Origin: Rhodococcus sp. P1Y
GTDB taxonomy: Bacteria; Actinomycetota; Actinomycetes; Mycobacteriales; Mycobacteriaceae
Length of the DNA stretch: 64,000 nucleotides
Assembly: GCF_003641205.1 (NCBI RefSeq)
Contig: NZ_CP032762.1
Location: forward strand, 3,410,001 to 3,474,000
Direction: 5' to 3'
In this document: positions 45,578-54,143 of the stretch, in pieces
Layout of the letters: each line of letters begins with the position of its first letter
Numbering within the stretch: the first letter of the stretch is position 1
The notes under the pieces: model-generated
Told to the model about the DNA's origin: nothing
The model's database searches: none
Seen by the model: only the letters and a program-made list of their open reading frames with translations
Made by a program: the position numbers and the translations under genes

Positions 45578-47575
45578 GTGTCCAAGCTCTCGACCGCCGC
45601 CAAGCGGCTCGTGCTCGGTAGGCCGTTTCGCAGTGACAAGCTAGGTCACACCCTCCTCCCGAAGCGCATTGCACTACCGGTGTTCGCGTCGGACGCCATG
45701 TCCTCGGTCGCCTACGCACCGGAAGAGATCTTCCTTGTTCTCTCCGTGGCAGGGATTTCTGCGTACGCGCTCACACCGTGGATCGGCCTCGCGGTCTGTG
45801 TCGTGATGGCAGTCGTCGTGGCCAGTTACCGACAGAACGTTCACGCTTATCCGTCGGGCGGCGGTGACTACGAGGTCGCGACGGTCAATCTCGGGCCGAC
45901 GGCAGGGTTGACCGTCGGCAGCGCGCTCTTGGTCGACTACGTGCTCACCGTCGCGGTGTCGGTCTCGGCGGCCGCGTCGAACATCGGTTCTGCTGCTCCG
46001 TTCGTCGCTCAGCACAAAGTGTTGTTCGCAGTCATCGCGATCGTGCTGATCACGTCGGTGAACCTGCGCGGTATTCGTGAGTCGGGTGCCGCCTTCGCCG
46101 TACCGGTGTATGCATTCATGATCGGGATGTTCGTGATGCTCGGCTGGGGGCTGTTTCGCGTCTACGTACTCGGTGACCAGTTGCACGCCGAGTCCTCGGG
46201 CTTCGAACTGAAAGCCGAGGACTCGCACCTCTACGGCATCGCGTTCGCGTTTCTCATCGCCCGCGCGTTCTCCTCGGGGTGCGCGGCGTTGACCGGTGTG
46301 GAAGCGATCAGCAACGGCGTGCCCGCGTTCCGCAAACCCAAGTCGCGTAATGCTGCAACGACGCTGATGCTTCTGGGCGGCATCGGAATCGTGCTACTGA
46401 TGGGAATCATCCTGCTGGCCGAGAAAATCGGCATCAAGTACGCGCTCGAGCCGGCCGAGCAGTTGATCGGTGCACCCGACGGCTACCACCAGAAGACTCT
46501 GGTCGCGCAGCTCGCGGAGGCGGTGTTCAACGGATTCCCGATCGGATTCTTCTTCATCACCGTGGTGACTGCCCTCATCCTCGTCCTCGCTGCCAACACC
46601 GCCTTCAATGGATTTCCGGTGCTGGGCTCGGTCCTGGCTCAGGATCGTTACTTGCCGCGGCAGTTTCACACTCGTGGTGATCGGCTGGCGTTCAGCAACG
46701 GAATTCTCTTTCTCTCCGCTGCCGCCATTGCGTTCGTCGTGGTGTTCGACGCCGAGGTGACCAAACTCATTCAGCTGTACATCGTCGGCGTGTTCGTGTC
46801 GTTCACCTTGAGCCAAACAGGCATGGTTCGGCACTGGACACGCCTGCTGCGGGTCGAACAAGACCCTGATCAGCGGCGACGTATGTTCCGGTCGCGAATC
46901 GTGAACAGCGTCGGATTGGCCCTGACGGGAACCGTCTTGGTGATCGTGCTCGTCACCAAGTTCGCTGCCGGGGCGTGGATTGCGATCGTTGCGATGGTCG
47001 CGGCATTCGTGCTGATGCGGTTGATCCGAAAGCACTACGACACTGTGGCCCGCGAGCTCGAGAACGAGGAGTGGGACGGCGTGTTGCCGAGTCGTACACA
47101 TTCGATCGTGCTCGTGTCCAAACTGCACATGCCCACCCTCCGGGCATTGGCCTACGCCCGAGCGACTCGCCCCGACACCCTGGAAGCAATCACCGTCAAC
47201 GTCGACGAGCCGGACACTCGTCAGCTCGTGCGGGAGTGGGAGGCAAGTGACGTAGCGGTTCCGCTCAAGGTCGTGGAGTCGCCCTATCGCGAAATCACCA
47301 AGCCAGTGCTCGACTACGTCAAGCGTGTCCGACGTGACTCGCCGCGGGACGTCGTGACGGTCTTCATTCCCGAATATGTCGTCGGACATTGGTGGGAGCA
47401 GATTCTGCACAATCAGAGTGCCCTGCGTCTGAAGAGCCGCTTGCTGTTTCAGCCGGGAGTCATGGTGACGAGCGTTCCATGGCAGTTGCGATCCTCGGCG
47501 AACGCGAAGCGCGAAAGTATCGAGAATGCACCGGGCGCATCGCGCCGTGGCTACGAGCCGCAGACGGGGAAGTGA
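45578..47575 (+). CDS. APC family permease (Rv2690c-like)
   Basis: A 665-residue amino acid/polyamine/cation transporter: about 12 transmembrane helices in the first 480 residues (FASDAMSSVAYAPEEIF and YPSGGGDYEV are typical) and a cytoplasmic C-terminal domain of about 170 residues like a universal-stress-protein fold. Similar proteins include the KimA/KupA-type K+ importers and the amino acid permeases; next to ceoBC a K+ role is attractive but unproven. GTG start. The RNA methyltransferase follows after 2 bases. Confidence 0.88.
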   Translation: MSKLSTAAKRLVLGRPFRSDKLGHTLLPKRIALPVFASDAMSSVAYAPEEIFLVLSVAGISAYALTPWIGLAVCVVMAVVVASYRQNVHAYPSGGGDYEVATVNLGPTAGLTVGSALLVDYVLTVAVSVSAAASNIGSAAPFVAQHKVLFAVIAIVLITSVNLRGIRESGAAFAVPVYAFMIGMFVMLGWGLFRVYVLGDQLHAESSGFELKAEDSHLYGIAFAFLIARAFSSGCAALTGVEAISNGVPAFRKPKSRNAATTLMLLGGIGIVLLMGIILLAEKIGIKYALEPAEQLIGAPDGYHQKTLVAQLAEAVFNGFPIGFFFITVVTALILVLAANTAFNGFPVLGSVLAQDRYLPRQFHTRGDRLAFSNGILFLSAAAIAFVVVFDAEVTKLIQLYIVGVFVSFTLSQTGMVRHWTRLLRVEQDPDQRRRMFRSRIVNSVGLALTGTVLVIVLVTKFAAGAWIAIVAMVAAFVLMRLIRKHYDTVARELENEEWDGVLPSRTHSIVLVSKLHMPTLRALAYARATRPDTLEAITVNVDEPDTRQLVREWEASDVAVPLKVVESPYREITKPVLDYVKRVRRDSPRDVVTVFIPEYVVGHWWEQILHNQSALRLKSRLLFQPGVMVTSVPWQLRSSANAKRESIENAPGASRRGYEPQTGK

Positions 47576-47577
47576 CG

Positions 47578-48843
47578 ATGACCGACAGCTGGTTCGGAAC
47601 GACCGTCGAGGTGACTCTCGGCAAACCAGGCCACGGAGGATTCTGCGTTGCTCGACACGACGGTCGTGTGCTGTTCGTGCGCCACGGCCTCGAAGGCGAA
47701 ACGGTCCTGGCGAAGGTGACAGAAGATCGTGGAGGATCGTTCTGCCGGGCGGACGCTGTGGAGATCGTGACCGCCTCGCCCGACCGAATCGCTGCGCTGT
47801 GCTCGATATCGGGTCCGGGCGGTTCCGGATGCTGCGATTACTCGCACACCACTCTTGCCGTTGGGCGGGCGATGAAATCGTCGGTGCTACAGGAGCAGCT
47901 GCGCCGGATCGCCGGAATCGAGCGGGAGGTGACCGTCGAGGAACTTCCGCACACGGGTTCGGGTGCCGGATGGCGCACCAGAGTGCGGCTCGCGGTGGAC
48001 GGCGCAGGCCGTCCCGGCTTCCACCGGTACAGAAGTTCGACGATCGTGACCGACCTGAGCTGCCCGCAGGCAATGCCCGGCGCATACGACGGATTGGCCG
48101 AGGCTCGGTGGCGACCGGGCTCCGAATTGGCGGTCGCCGTAGACAGCGCGGGGGATCGGCACGTCGTCGAGATAGCCGCGCCCGCGGTGTCGAACACAGG
48201 AAGGCGATCGCCCGGACGTCGAGGTGCGTCAGCCCGTCGTGCTGCATCGGCCAAGACCCGTGCGGAGAAACCGGTCATCGGTACCGGGCGGGTGCGTGAG
48301 ACGGTGTCGGGTCGCGAGTGGGAGCTCGACGCAACAGGATTCTGGCAGGCGCATCGCGGTGCAGCGCAGGTCTACAGCGACGTGGTGCGCGAATGGGCCG
48401 GGATGAGCGACGGCGACGTCGCCTGGGATCTGTACGGCGGCGTCGGAGTGTTCGCGGCGATCCTTGCCGACGACGTCGGTACGGGCGGACAGGTGATCAG
48501 CGTCGAATTCTCCCGTCGCGCCGCGTCCGACGGCGCCCGTGCCCTCGAAGACATACCCCAGGTGAGGTTCACCCCGGGGAGGGTCGAGAGGAGCGTCGAC
48601 GCGTTGCCCACGCCGACCGTCGTCGTCCTCGATCCGCCCCGATCGGGAGCGGACAAGGAAGTGGTCGCCGCAGTCGCGTCCCGGCGACCCGACCGCATCG
48701 TTCACATCGGCTGTGACCCGGCATCGTTCGCGCGCGACGCGAAACTTTTCGCAGATGCGGGTTATCACCTCGACGAGGTGCGAGCGTTCGACGCCTTCCC
48801 CCTGAGCCATCATGTCGAGTGCATCGGACGTTTCGTCCGTTAG
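47578..48843 (+). CDS. TrmA/RlmD-type RNA m5U methyltransferase with TRAM domain
   Basis: A 421-residue class I RNA methyltransferase. N-terminal TRAM domain (about 1-65; VEVTLGKPGHGGFCVAR), a CysX motif area with CSISGPGGSGCCDY, then the SAM domain with DLYGGVGVFA (about 285-294), LDPPRSG and the catalytic Cys in HIGCDPASFARD. Like Rv2689c. Target is probably an rRNA or tRNA uridine. ATG 47578; a GTG at 47572 overlapping the permease stop is possible. Confidence 0.92.
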   Translation: MTDSWFGTTVEVTLGKPGHGGFCVARHDGRVLFVRHGLEGETVLAKVTEDRGGSFCRADAVEIVTASPDRIAALCSISGPGGSGCCDYSHTTLAVGRAMKSSVLQEQLRRIAGIEREVTVEELPHTGSGAGWRTRVRLAVDGAGRPGFHRYRSSTIVTDLSCPQAMPGAYDGLAEARWRPGSELAVAVDSAGDRHVVEIAAPAVSNTGRRSPGRRGASARRAASAKTRAEKPVIGTGRVRETVSGREWELDATGFWQAHRGAAQVYSDVVREWAGMSDGDVAWDLYGGVGVFAAILADDVGTGGQVISVEFSRRAASDGARALEDIPQVRFTPGRVERSVDALPTPTVVVLDPPRSGADKEVVAAVASRRPDRIVHIGCDPASFARDAKLFADAGYHLDEVRAFDAFPLSHHVECIGRFVR

Positions 48844-48886
48844 CTGACTCGACCGATGCGCGAGTCACTCACGTAAGTTCTTTCCG

Positions 48887-49897
48887 GTGATCCAACGGAA
48901 TCGTAAGTCCCGAATTGTGACCGCCATCTCGATGTTGTCCGCGATTGCCGCAGTAGGCGTGGTCGTGTCATGTTCGTCGGTGTCCGAGAATTCGGACGAC
49001 AGCGCCGAGCAGTCCTCCTCCGACTCCGCGTTTCCTGTCTCGGTCGACACGAAATTCGGCGAGGTCACTGTCGACACGCGTCCGCAGCGGGTTGTCGCGC
49101 TCGGGTGGGCCGACGCGGAGACTGCATTGGCGCTCGGGGTGCAGCCGGTCGGTGCGAGCGACTGGCTTGCGTTCGGTGACGACGGTGTCGGTCCGTGGGC
49201 TGACGGGTTGTACGAGCAAGCGCCCGTGTTGATCGGTACGCAGGAACCGTCGTACGAGGCAGTGGCCGCATTGGAGCCCGACGTCATCCTCGATACGAAG
49301 AGTTCGGGTGACCAGGATCGCTACGACAAGCTTTCGCAGATCGCACCCACGATCGCTCTTCCCGAGGGTGCGGACAACTACTTGACCACCATCGAGCAGC
49401 AGGTGACGATGGTGTCGGCGGCATTGGGGGAGTCGGACGCGGGGGCGGACCTTCTCGCGGGGCTCGAAACGGACTTCGCCGCTGCGGCAGAGGCGAATCC
49501 TGAGTTCGCGGGTCGGACGATCACCGTGGGAGCGTTCAGTGGGACGGGTTACGGTGCGTACATTGCCGACAATTCGAGGCTGTTGTTCATGCGCAAGCTC
49601 GGATTCGTGTCCAATCCAGCCATCGACGCGCTGACCCCCAAGGGCTTTTCGGTCCCGATCTCCGAGGAAGAACTCGGCTTGCTCGACGCCGACGTCGTGG
49701 TGATCTTCCCGATCGAGAAGTCCCCGTCGGAGGTGACGGACAACCCGCTGTTCCAGAACATCCCGGCGGTGCGCGATGGTCGATCGCTGGTGTTCGAAGA
49801 CCCGATGATCGCAAAGTCGTACTCCACCAACTCCATACTGTCGGTACGCTACGCGATCGACGCGGTCGTGCCGCTGATCGCCGATCGGGTCAAGTAA
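48887..49897 (+). CDS. Iron-siderophore ABC transporter binding lipoprotein
   Basis: A 336-residue FepB/FecB-like substrate-binding protein. N-terminal helix and a lipobox-like VVSC (Cys29), then the two lobes: RVVALGWADAETALALGVQPVG, the YEAVAALEPDVILDTKSS segment, and TITVGAF. It would hold ferric siderophore outside the membrane for an ABC importer. GTG start. No permease or ATPase gene lies next to it. Confidence 0.9.
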   Translation: MIQRNRKSRIVTAISMLSAIAAVGVVVSCSSVSENSDDSAEQSSSDSAFPVSVDTKFGEVTVDTRPQRVVALGWADAETALALGVQPVGASDWLAFGDDGVGPWADGLYEQAPVLIGTQEPSYEAVAALEPDVILDTKSSGDQDRYDKLSQIAPTIALPEGADNYLTTIEQQVTMVSAALGESDAGADLLAGLETDFAAAAEANPEFAGRTITVGAFSGTGYGAYIADNSRLLFMRKLGFVSNPAIDALTPKGFSVPISEEELGLLDADVVVIFPIEKSPSEVTDNPLFQNIPAVRDGRSLVFEDPMIAKSYSTNSILSVRYAIDAVVPLIADRVK

Positions 49898-50125
49898 GGA
49901 CCCGAAGCTCCCGGCAAACCCGCAGTTCTCAGCGGCCGGCGACGACCGCCACCGGTACGTGTGTCGATGACGTGCGTGCGAGTATGCGTTGTGCTCCGCA
50001 CCGACAGTGCTGGTAGCTGACCGTTCCTTCGCTCGTGTTGTGGCTGCTCGCCGTCGTCCAGTTGTGCGGATGGGATTCGGTGGTTGTGTCTGTGTGCATG
50101 TCATCCACTGTGCTGTAATGGTCTT

Positions 50126-50659
50126 ATGCACATCAACCCTTACGGCGAATATGCGGTTCAGTTGGGTGTTTCTTTGTTCAACTCGCCACCGATGACGCCG
50201 GCCGAGCTCGGCGAGCGATGCGCCGGGGGCGGTCTAGTGGTCGATACCGTCCCCAGCGACGCCGATCTCGTCGACACCGCAGCGTTTCTCGCGGAATGGG
50301 CGACGGTCGTCGATGCCGAAACCGACGTCGAGCGGGCCGACATCTTGAACGGTCTGCTCGCTCGGGCGTCGGCGTACCCTCGGCTGACGAACCACGCCGG
50401 TGACGGTTGGCACATGCACTATCGCGACCCGAACATTCCACTCGGATCGGTGTTACGCGCTCTGGTGAGTGTGGGGACTGCGCTGCACCTGACCGGGCGC
50501 GGGATGAATCGGCTGGGACGCTGTGCCGCCGAGGACTGCGTGCTGGTGTTCGCCGATGTCTCGAGGACCGGCCGTCAACGGTACTGCGGCACGGTGTGTT
50601 CCAATCGCGACGCAGTCCGTCGGCATCGCGCGCGTGCAACGGCCGGGCACGCGCACTGA
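50126..50659 (+). CDS. CGNR zinc finger / ABATE domain regulator
   Basis: A 177-residue protein of the CGNR family: an ABATE domain (about 1-115) followed by a Cys4 zinc finger, CAAEDC and RQRYCGTVCSNRDAVRRHR. The usual CGNR tetrad reads CSNR here. Such proteins are putative transcription regulators linked to stress and antibiotic genes. ATG 50126. Its end is 3 bases from the stop of the convergent transporter gene. Confidence 0.88.
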   Translation: MHINPYGEYAVQLGVSLFNSPPMTPAELGERCAGGGLVVDTVPSDADLVDTAAFLAEWATVVDAETDVERADILNGLLARASAYPRLTNHAGDGWHMHYRDPNIPLGSVLRALVSVGTALHLTGRGMNRLGRCAAEDCVLVFADVSRTGRQRYCGTVCSNRDAVRRHRARATAGHAH

Positions 50660-50662
50660 CCG

Positions 50663-51502
50663 TCAGGTCTTGCGGTTGTAGAGCCGCATCGTGATCGGAC
50701 CGAAGATCACGAGGAAACCTGCGCACATCGCAGCCGTCACAAGCAGCGTTGTGCCGTCCGGTTCCCCGTTCATCAGGGATCGAATCGACGTGACGAGAAA
50801 GCTGACCGGGTTGACCTCGACGAACGCGCGGAGCCAACCCGGCATGGTCTGCGGATCGACGAAGATGTTGCTGGCGAACGTCAGCGGAAACAGAATGAAC
50901 ATCGATACGCCCATGACTGCGGCCTCGGTGCGCACGATCATCGCGATCATCGTCCACACCCAGGACAGGCAGAACGAAAAGACGAGCAGAAGCGCGATGG
51001 ACAGTACGACGCCGACGATGCCTCCGTCCGGGCGGAAACCGATGATCACGCCGAGGATCAGCACGATCACCGATGCGAGCGAATAGCGAACCACATCGCC
51101 GAGCAGAGCGCCGACGAGCGGTGACGGGCGCCAGATGGGAAGCGACCGAAAGCGATCGAACACACCCTTCTCGATGTCTTTGTTCAACGTCACGCCGGTG
51201 TACATCGTGATCATGACCACGGTCTGGACCAGAATTCCTGGCAACAGGAACTGGATGTAGGCCTCGGTGGATCCCGCCAGCGCGCCGCCGAACAAGTATG
51301 TGAACAGCAGCGTGAACATGATGGGAAACATCGTCACGTCGAACAGTTGCTCGGGTACGTGCTTGATCTTGAGCAGAGCCCGCCAGCCGAAGGACAACGA
51401 ACTTGCCACTGCACTCGGCCGAGCAGGCCGGGTCGAGCCGCTACGAAGAACATCCGCGACCGAGGCGGACGTGTCGGACTTCCGAGTCGACGTCGTGGTC
51501 AT
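50663..51502 (-). CDS. ABC-2 type transporter permease (DrrB-like)
   Basis: A 279-residue permease with about six transmembrane helices and the ABC-2/NodJ-DrrB pattern ([20 protein letters not shown], then [17 protein letters not shown]). It follows its ATPase gene with a 4-base ATGA overlap. Together they look like a DrrAB-type drug or lipid exporter. Confidence 0.93.
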   Translation of the reverse strand: MTTTSTRKSDTSASVADVLRSGSTRPARPSAVASSLSFGWRALLKIKHVPEQLFDVTMFPIMFTLLFTYLFGGALAGSTEAYIQFLLPGILVQTVVMITMYTGVTLNKDIEKGVFDRFRSLPIWRPSPLVGALLGDVVRYSLASVIVLILGVIIGFRPDGGIVGVVLSIALLLVFSFCLSWVWTMIAMIVRTEAAVMGVSMFILFPLTFASNIFVDPQTMPGWLRAFVEVNPVSFLVTSIRSLMNGEPDGTTLLVTAAMCAGFLVIFGPITMRLYNRKT

Positions 51503-52467
51503 GAAGAAATCTCCGTTTCGGTGATCGATTCGTCGTCTGCGGCATGGCCGGTGAGTGCGAGAAATACCTCGTCGAGGCTCGGCTGTCCGATCGCGAACGA
51601 CGCCACCGCAATATCGGCGTCCTCGAACGCCGGTAGCGCGGCGGCAACCGAGGATGCGTGATTCAGACGGGCGGACAGGGCTACAGGGTCGGGTTCCTCG
51701 ACAACTGCCTCGGACAACAGTGATCTCAGGATCGCGGCAGCATCGGCGCGTCGAGCCGGATCGACAACGCGTACGTGAAGAGATCCGGCGCCGACGGACG
51801 CCTTGAGCTCGCCCGTGGTGCCCTCGGCTATCACCTTTCCGTGATCGATGACCGCGATCCTGCCGGCAAGCTGGTCGGCTTCGTCGAGGTACTGGGTCGT
51901 CAGAAGGACCGTTGTCCCGCCCGCGACAAGGGCACGCACGATGTCCCAGACCTGATTGCGGCTGCGTGGGTCGAGCCCGGTGGTCGGTTCGTCGAGAAAG
52001 ATCAGCTCTGGTGTGACGATGATGCTCGCTGCGATATCGATCCGGCGGCGCATTCCGCCCGAATACGTTTTGACCTGGCGACCGCCGGCGTCGGCGATTC
52101 CGAAAGCAGTCAGCAGCTCGTCTGCTCGCGAGCGTGCTGCGGGACGGGAATAGCCGTAGAGCCGCGCCAAGAGGATCAAGTTCTCGGTGCCGGTGAGGTC
52201 CTCGTCCAGAGAGGCGAACTGCCCCGTCAGCGATACCTTGCTCCGAATGCTGTCCGCCTCGGTCGATGCGTCGTGGCCGAGGACACGCGCGGACCCGCCA
52301 TCGATCGGAAGGAGCGTCGCGAGCATCCGTATCGTCGTGGTCTTGCCCGCTCCGTTGGGCCCCAGAACTCCGTATACACCACCGGACGGGACCGACAGGT
52401 CGATTCCATCCACTGCGACGGTGTCGCCGAACCGTTTGATCAGGCCCGTTGTCTCGATAGCCGGCAT
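51499..52467 (-). CDS. ABC transporter ATP-binding protein (DrrA-like)
   Basis: A 322-residue ATPase: Walker [10 protein letters not shown] (about 35-43), Q-loop [13 protein letters not shown], signature TYSGGMRRR, Walker [15 protein letters not shown] and H-loop-type TTQYLDEAD (Gln in place of the usual His context, common in DrrA). The C-terminal domain ends with the DrrA-like [15 protein letters not shown] 52467, 10 bases after GGAGG. Starts the exporter operon, divergent from sigK. Confidence 0.94.
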   Translation of the reverse strand: MPAIETTGLIKRFGDTVAVDGIDLSVPSGGVYGVLGPNGAGKTTTIRMLATLLPIDGGSARVLGHDASTEADSIRSKVSLTGQFASLDEDLTGTENLILLARLYGYSRPAARSRADELLTAFGIADAGGRQVKTYSGGMRRRIDIAASIIVTPELIFLDEPTTGLDPRSRNQVWDIVRALVAGGTTVLLTTQYLDEADQLAGRIAVIDHGKVIAEGTTGELKASVGAGSLHVRVVDPARRADAAAILRSLLSEAVVEEPDPVALSARLNHASSVAAALPAFEDADIAVASFAIGQPSLDEVFLALTGHAADDESITETEISS

Positions 52468-52529
52468 GTGTCCCATTCCTCCAACGTTGTCCGAATTGGA
52501 CGCCTGATGCAATTCATTTTCCCGCGTAG

Positions 52530-52556
52530 CCATCCGTTTCGCACGGTGTACCGAAT
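52530..52556 (+). promoter_or_regulatory. SigK-type promoter upstream of sigK
   Basis: CCATCC (52530-52535), a 15-base spacer, then CCGAAT (52551-52556), identical in both hexamers to the mycobacterial SigK promoter motif. It lies 46 bases upstream of the sigK start in the right orientation, so autoregulation is likely. Confidence 0.75.
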
Positions 52557-52601
52557 ATGTTGTGCGGCGGGAAAACGCGGAGGTTTCGGTGTGAGAGCTA
52601 C

Positions 52602-53345
52602 ATGAGCACTACTCTCTTGATCAATGAACGCGATCAGAGTCTATTCCGATGGGACCTTGTTCCGGTGAGCACCGATCCGACTTCGGGTTCACCGCTGTGG
52701 GGGACGCCGGAATCAGAAGACAACCCGTCGGTGGTCGAGGACGGCCAGGCTTGCGCAGTTCCCAGCGCGCAACTGCGCAATCTTCGTGCAGACGAGGCCG
52801 AACGACTTCGTCGACTCATGGCCGCTGTTGCCGCAGGCGATCAGCGGGCGTTCGGTGAGTTGTACGACGCCACGTCGGCGCGCGTCTACGGCATGGTTCT
52901 GCGAGTGCTTCGCGACCCTGGATACAGCGAGGAGACGACGCAGGAAGTTTTCCTCCAGATCTGGCGGTCGGCTCCCAATTACGACCCGAACCAGGGAAGC
53001 CCGCTCGCCTGGATCATGACCCTCGCTCACCGCAGAGCGGTGGACAGAGTTCGATCCGAGCAATCCGGAACCGACCGCGAAGCCGCGTACGGAGCGATCA
53101 GCCACACACCCGAGCACGACGAGGTGCTCGAAGCGGTGACGCAGCGACTCGAGTCGGACGCAGTGATTGCATGCTTGGACACACTGACCGATACACAGCG
53201 TGAATCGGTCCGAATGGCCTACTACAGCGGATGGACCTACCGCGAGGTAGCAGAACGGCTCGGAGTGGCCGTGCCGACGATCAAATCGCGAATACGGGAT
53301 GGACTGATCAAGTTGAAGACATGTCTGGGGGTGACACCCTCATGA
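52602..53345 (+). CDS. sigK: ECF RNA polymerase sigma factor SigK
   Basis: A 247-residue ECF sigma factor. Region 2 (about 67-130; [38 protein letters not shown]) and region 4 (about 175-240; [27 protein letters not shown]) match SigK. It is about 60 residues longer at the N-terminus than M. tuberculosis SigK (187); the ATG at 52602 follows GCGGAGG at an unusually long 18 bases, so a later start is possible. Held inactive by RskA, whose gene overlaps its stop. Confidence 0.93.
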   Translation: MSTTLLINERDQSLFRWDLVPVSTDPTSGSPLWGTPESEDNPSVVEDGQACAVPSAQLRNLRADEAERLRRLMAAVAAGDQRAFGELYDATSARVYGMVLRVLRDPGYSEETTQEVFLQIWRSAPNYDPNQGSPLAWIMTLAHRRAVDRVRSEQSGTDREAAYGAISHTPEHDEVLEAVTQRLESDAVIACLDTLTDTQRESVRMAYYSGWTYREVAERLGVAVPTIKSRIRDGLIKLKTCLGVTPS

Positions 53346-54097
53346 GCGAAGCATCGCGACAGCGGCTGCTGGATTCGGCTGAGGTCTATGCGCTTCACGC
53401 CGTGAGCTCGGCCGAAGAGGCCGACATCGAACGGGACCTCGTTTCGGTCAACGACACCGCGCGCGTTCAGTTCAACATCTTGGTCAGCGAAATCCAGGAA
53501 ACGTTGGCACTGATGTCGGTGCTCGATGCGGTCGATCCGCCTGCTTACCTCAAAACCCGTGTACTGGAAGAGCTCCCGAGTGCTGTGCAGGTGGTTCCGC
53601 AGCCTGTGGAGTCGAACGTCAGCAGCATGCGTCGTCATCGCGAACGTCGGAGCAACCGCGTGCGTATGTCCATGATGGCTGCGGCGGCCGCCGTCGTTGT
53701 TGCGGTAGGTGGCGGAGTCGTGGCGACGCAGGTACTCGGCAACGATTCGACGCCGAGTCAGGCGGAGCAGATCGTGGCTGCACCCGACGCTCGCGAGACC
53801 ACTGCCGAATTCCCCGGTGGTGGAACCGCGACTATCTCGTACTCCCGCGATTCGAATTCGGTCGTGGTGAAACTCGACGGGGTTGCCGCGCCTGCTGCAG
53901 GCCAGGACTATCAGATGTGGTTCGTCGACGGCACACCTCGGTCCGTCGGGCTCGTGACTCCGGAGCAGTTGACCGCAGGCGACGGCACGGTCATCGAGGG
54001 TATGGGCCAAGCGACCAATTTCGCATTCTCGCTCGAACCAGCGGGTGGCTCACCGCAGCCCACCGAAGTACTGACTATGGCGACCCTCGACGCCTGA
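53342..54097 (+). CDS. rskA: Anti-sigma-K factor RskA
   Basis: A 251-residue membrane anti-sigma factor. Cytoplasmic anti-sigma domain (about 1-95; AEVYALHAVSSAEEADIERDL), one transmembrane helix (about 102-126; MMAAAAAVVVAVGGGVVATQVL) and an extracytoplasmic RskA domain. The ATG at 53342 overlaps the sigK stop (ATGA). It binds SigK until cleaved by regulated proteolysis; M. tuberculosis SigK/RskA respond to redox state. Confidence 0.92.
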   Translation: MSEASRQRLLDSAEVYALHAVSSAEEADIERDLVSVNDTARVQFNILVSEIQETLALMSVLDAVDPPAYLKTRVLEELPSAVQVVPQPVESNVSSMRRHRERRSNRVRMSMMAAAAAVVVAVGGGVVATQVLGNDSTPSQAEQIVAAPDARETTAEFPGGGTATISYSRDSNSVVVKLDGVAAPAAGQDYQMWFVDGTPRSVGLVTPEQLTAGDGTVIEGMGQATNFAFSLEPAGGSPQPTEVLTMATLDA

Positions 54098-54110
54098 AAA
54101 AGCGGCTGTC

Positions 54111-54143
54111 GATCCCGGACGCATCTCGTCAGCGTTCGGGATC
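54111..54143. terminator. Bidirectional hairpin at rskA/glutaminase junction
   Basis: Arms 54111-54122 and 54132-54143 pair over 12 bases with one G-T pair, around a 9-base loop. It overlaps the glutaminase stop and lies 14 bases after the rskA stop. Confidence 0.7.

Noticed and set aside
46394-48247. A 617-codon open frame antisense to the APC permease and RNA methyltransferase
   Set aside because: Its product is Arg/Pro/Ser-rich, has no family motif and lies opposite two well-supported genes. Long antisense frames are common in high-GC DNA.
48844-48886. An IdeR iron box before the siderophore-binding gene
   Set aside because: No sequence close to the 19-base palindromic consensus could be found there.
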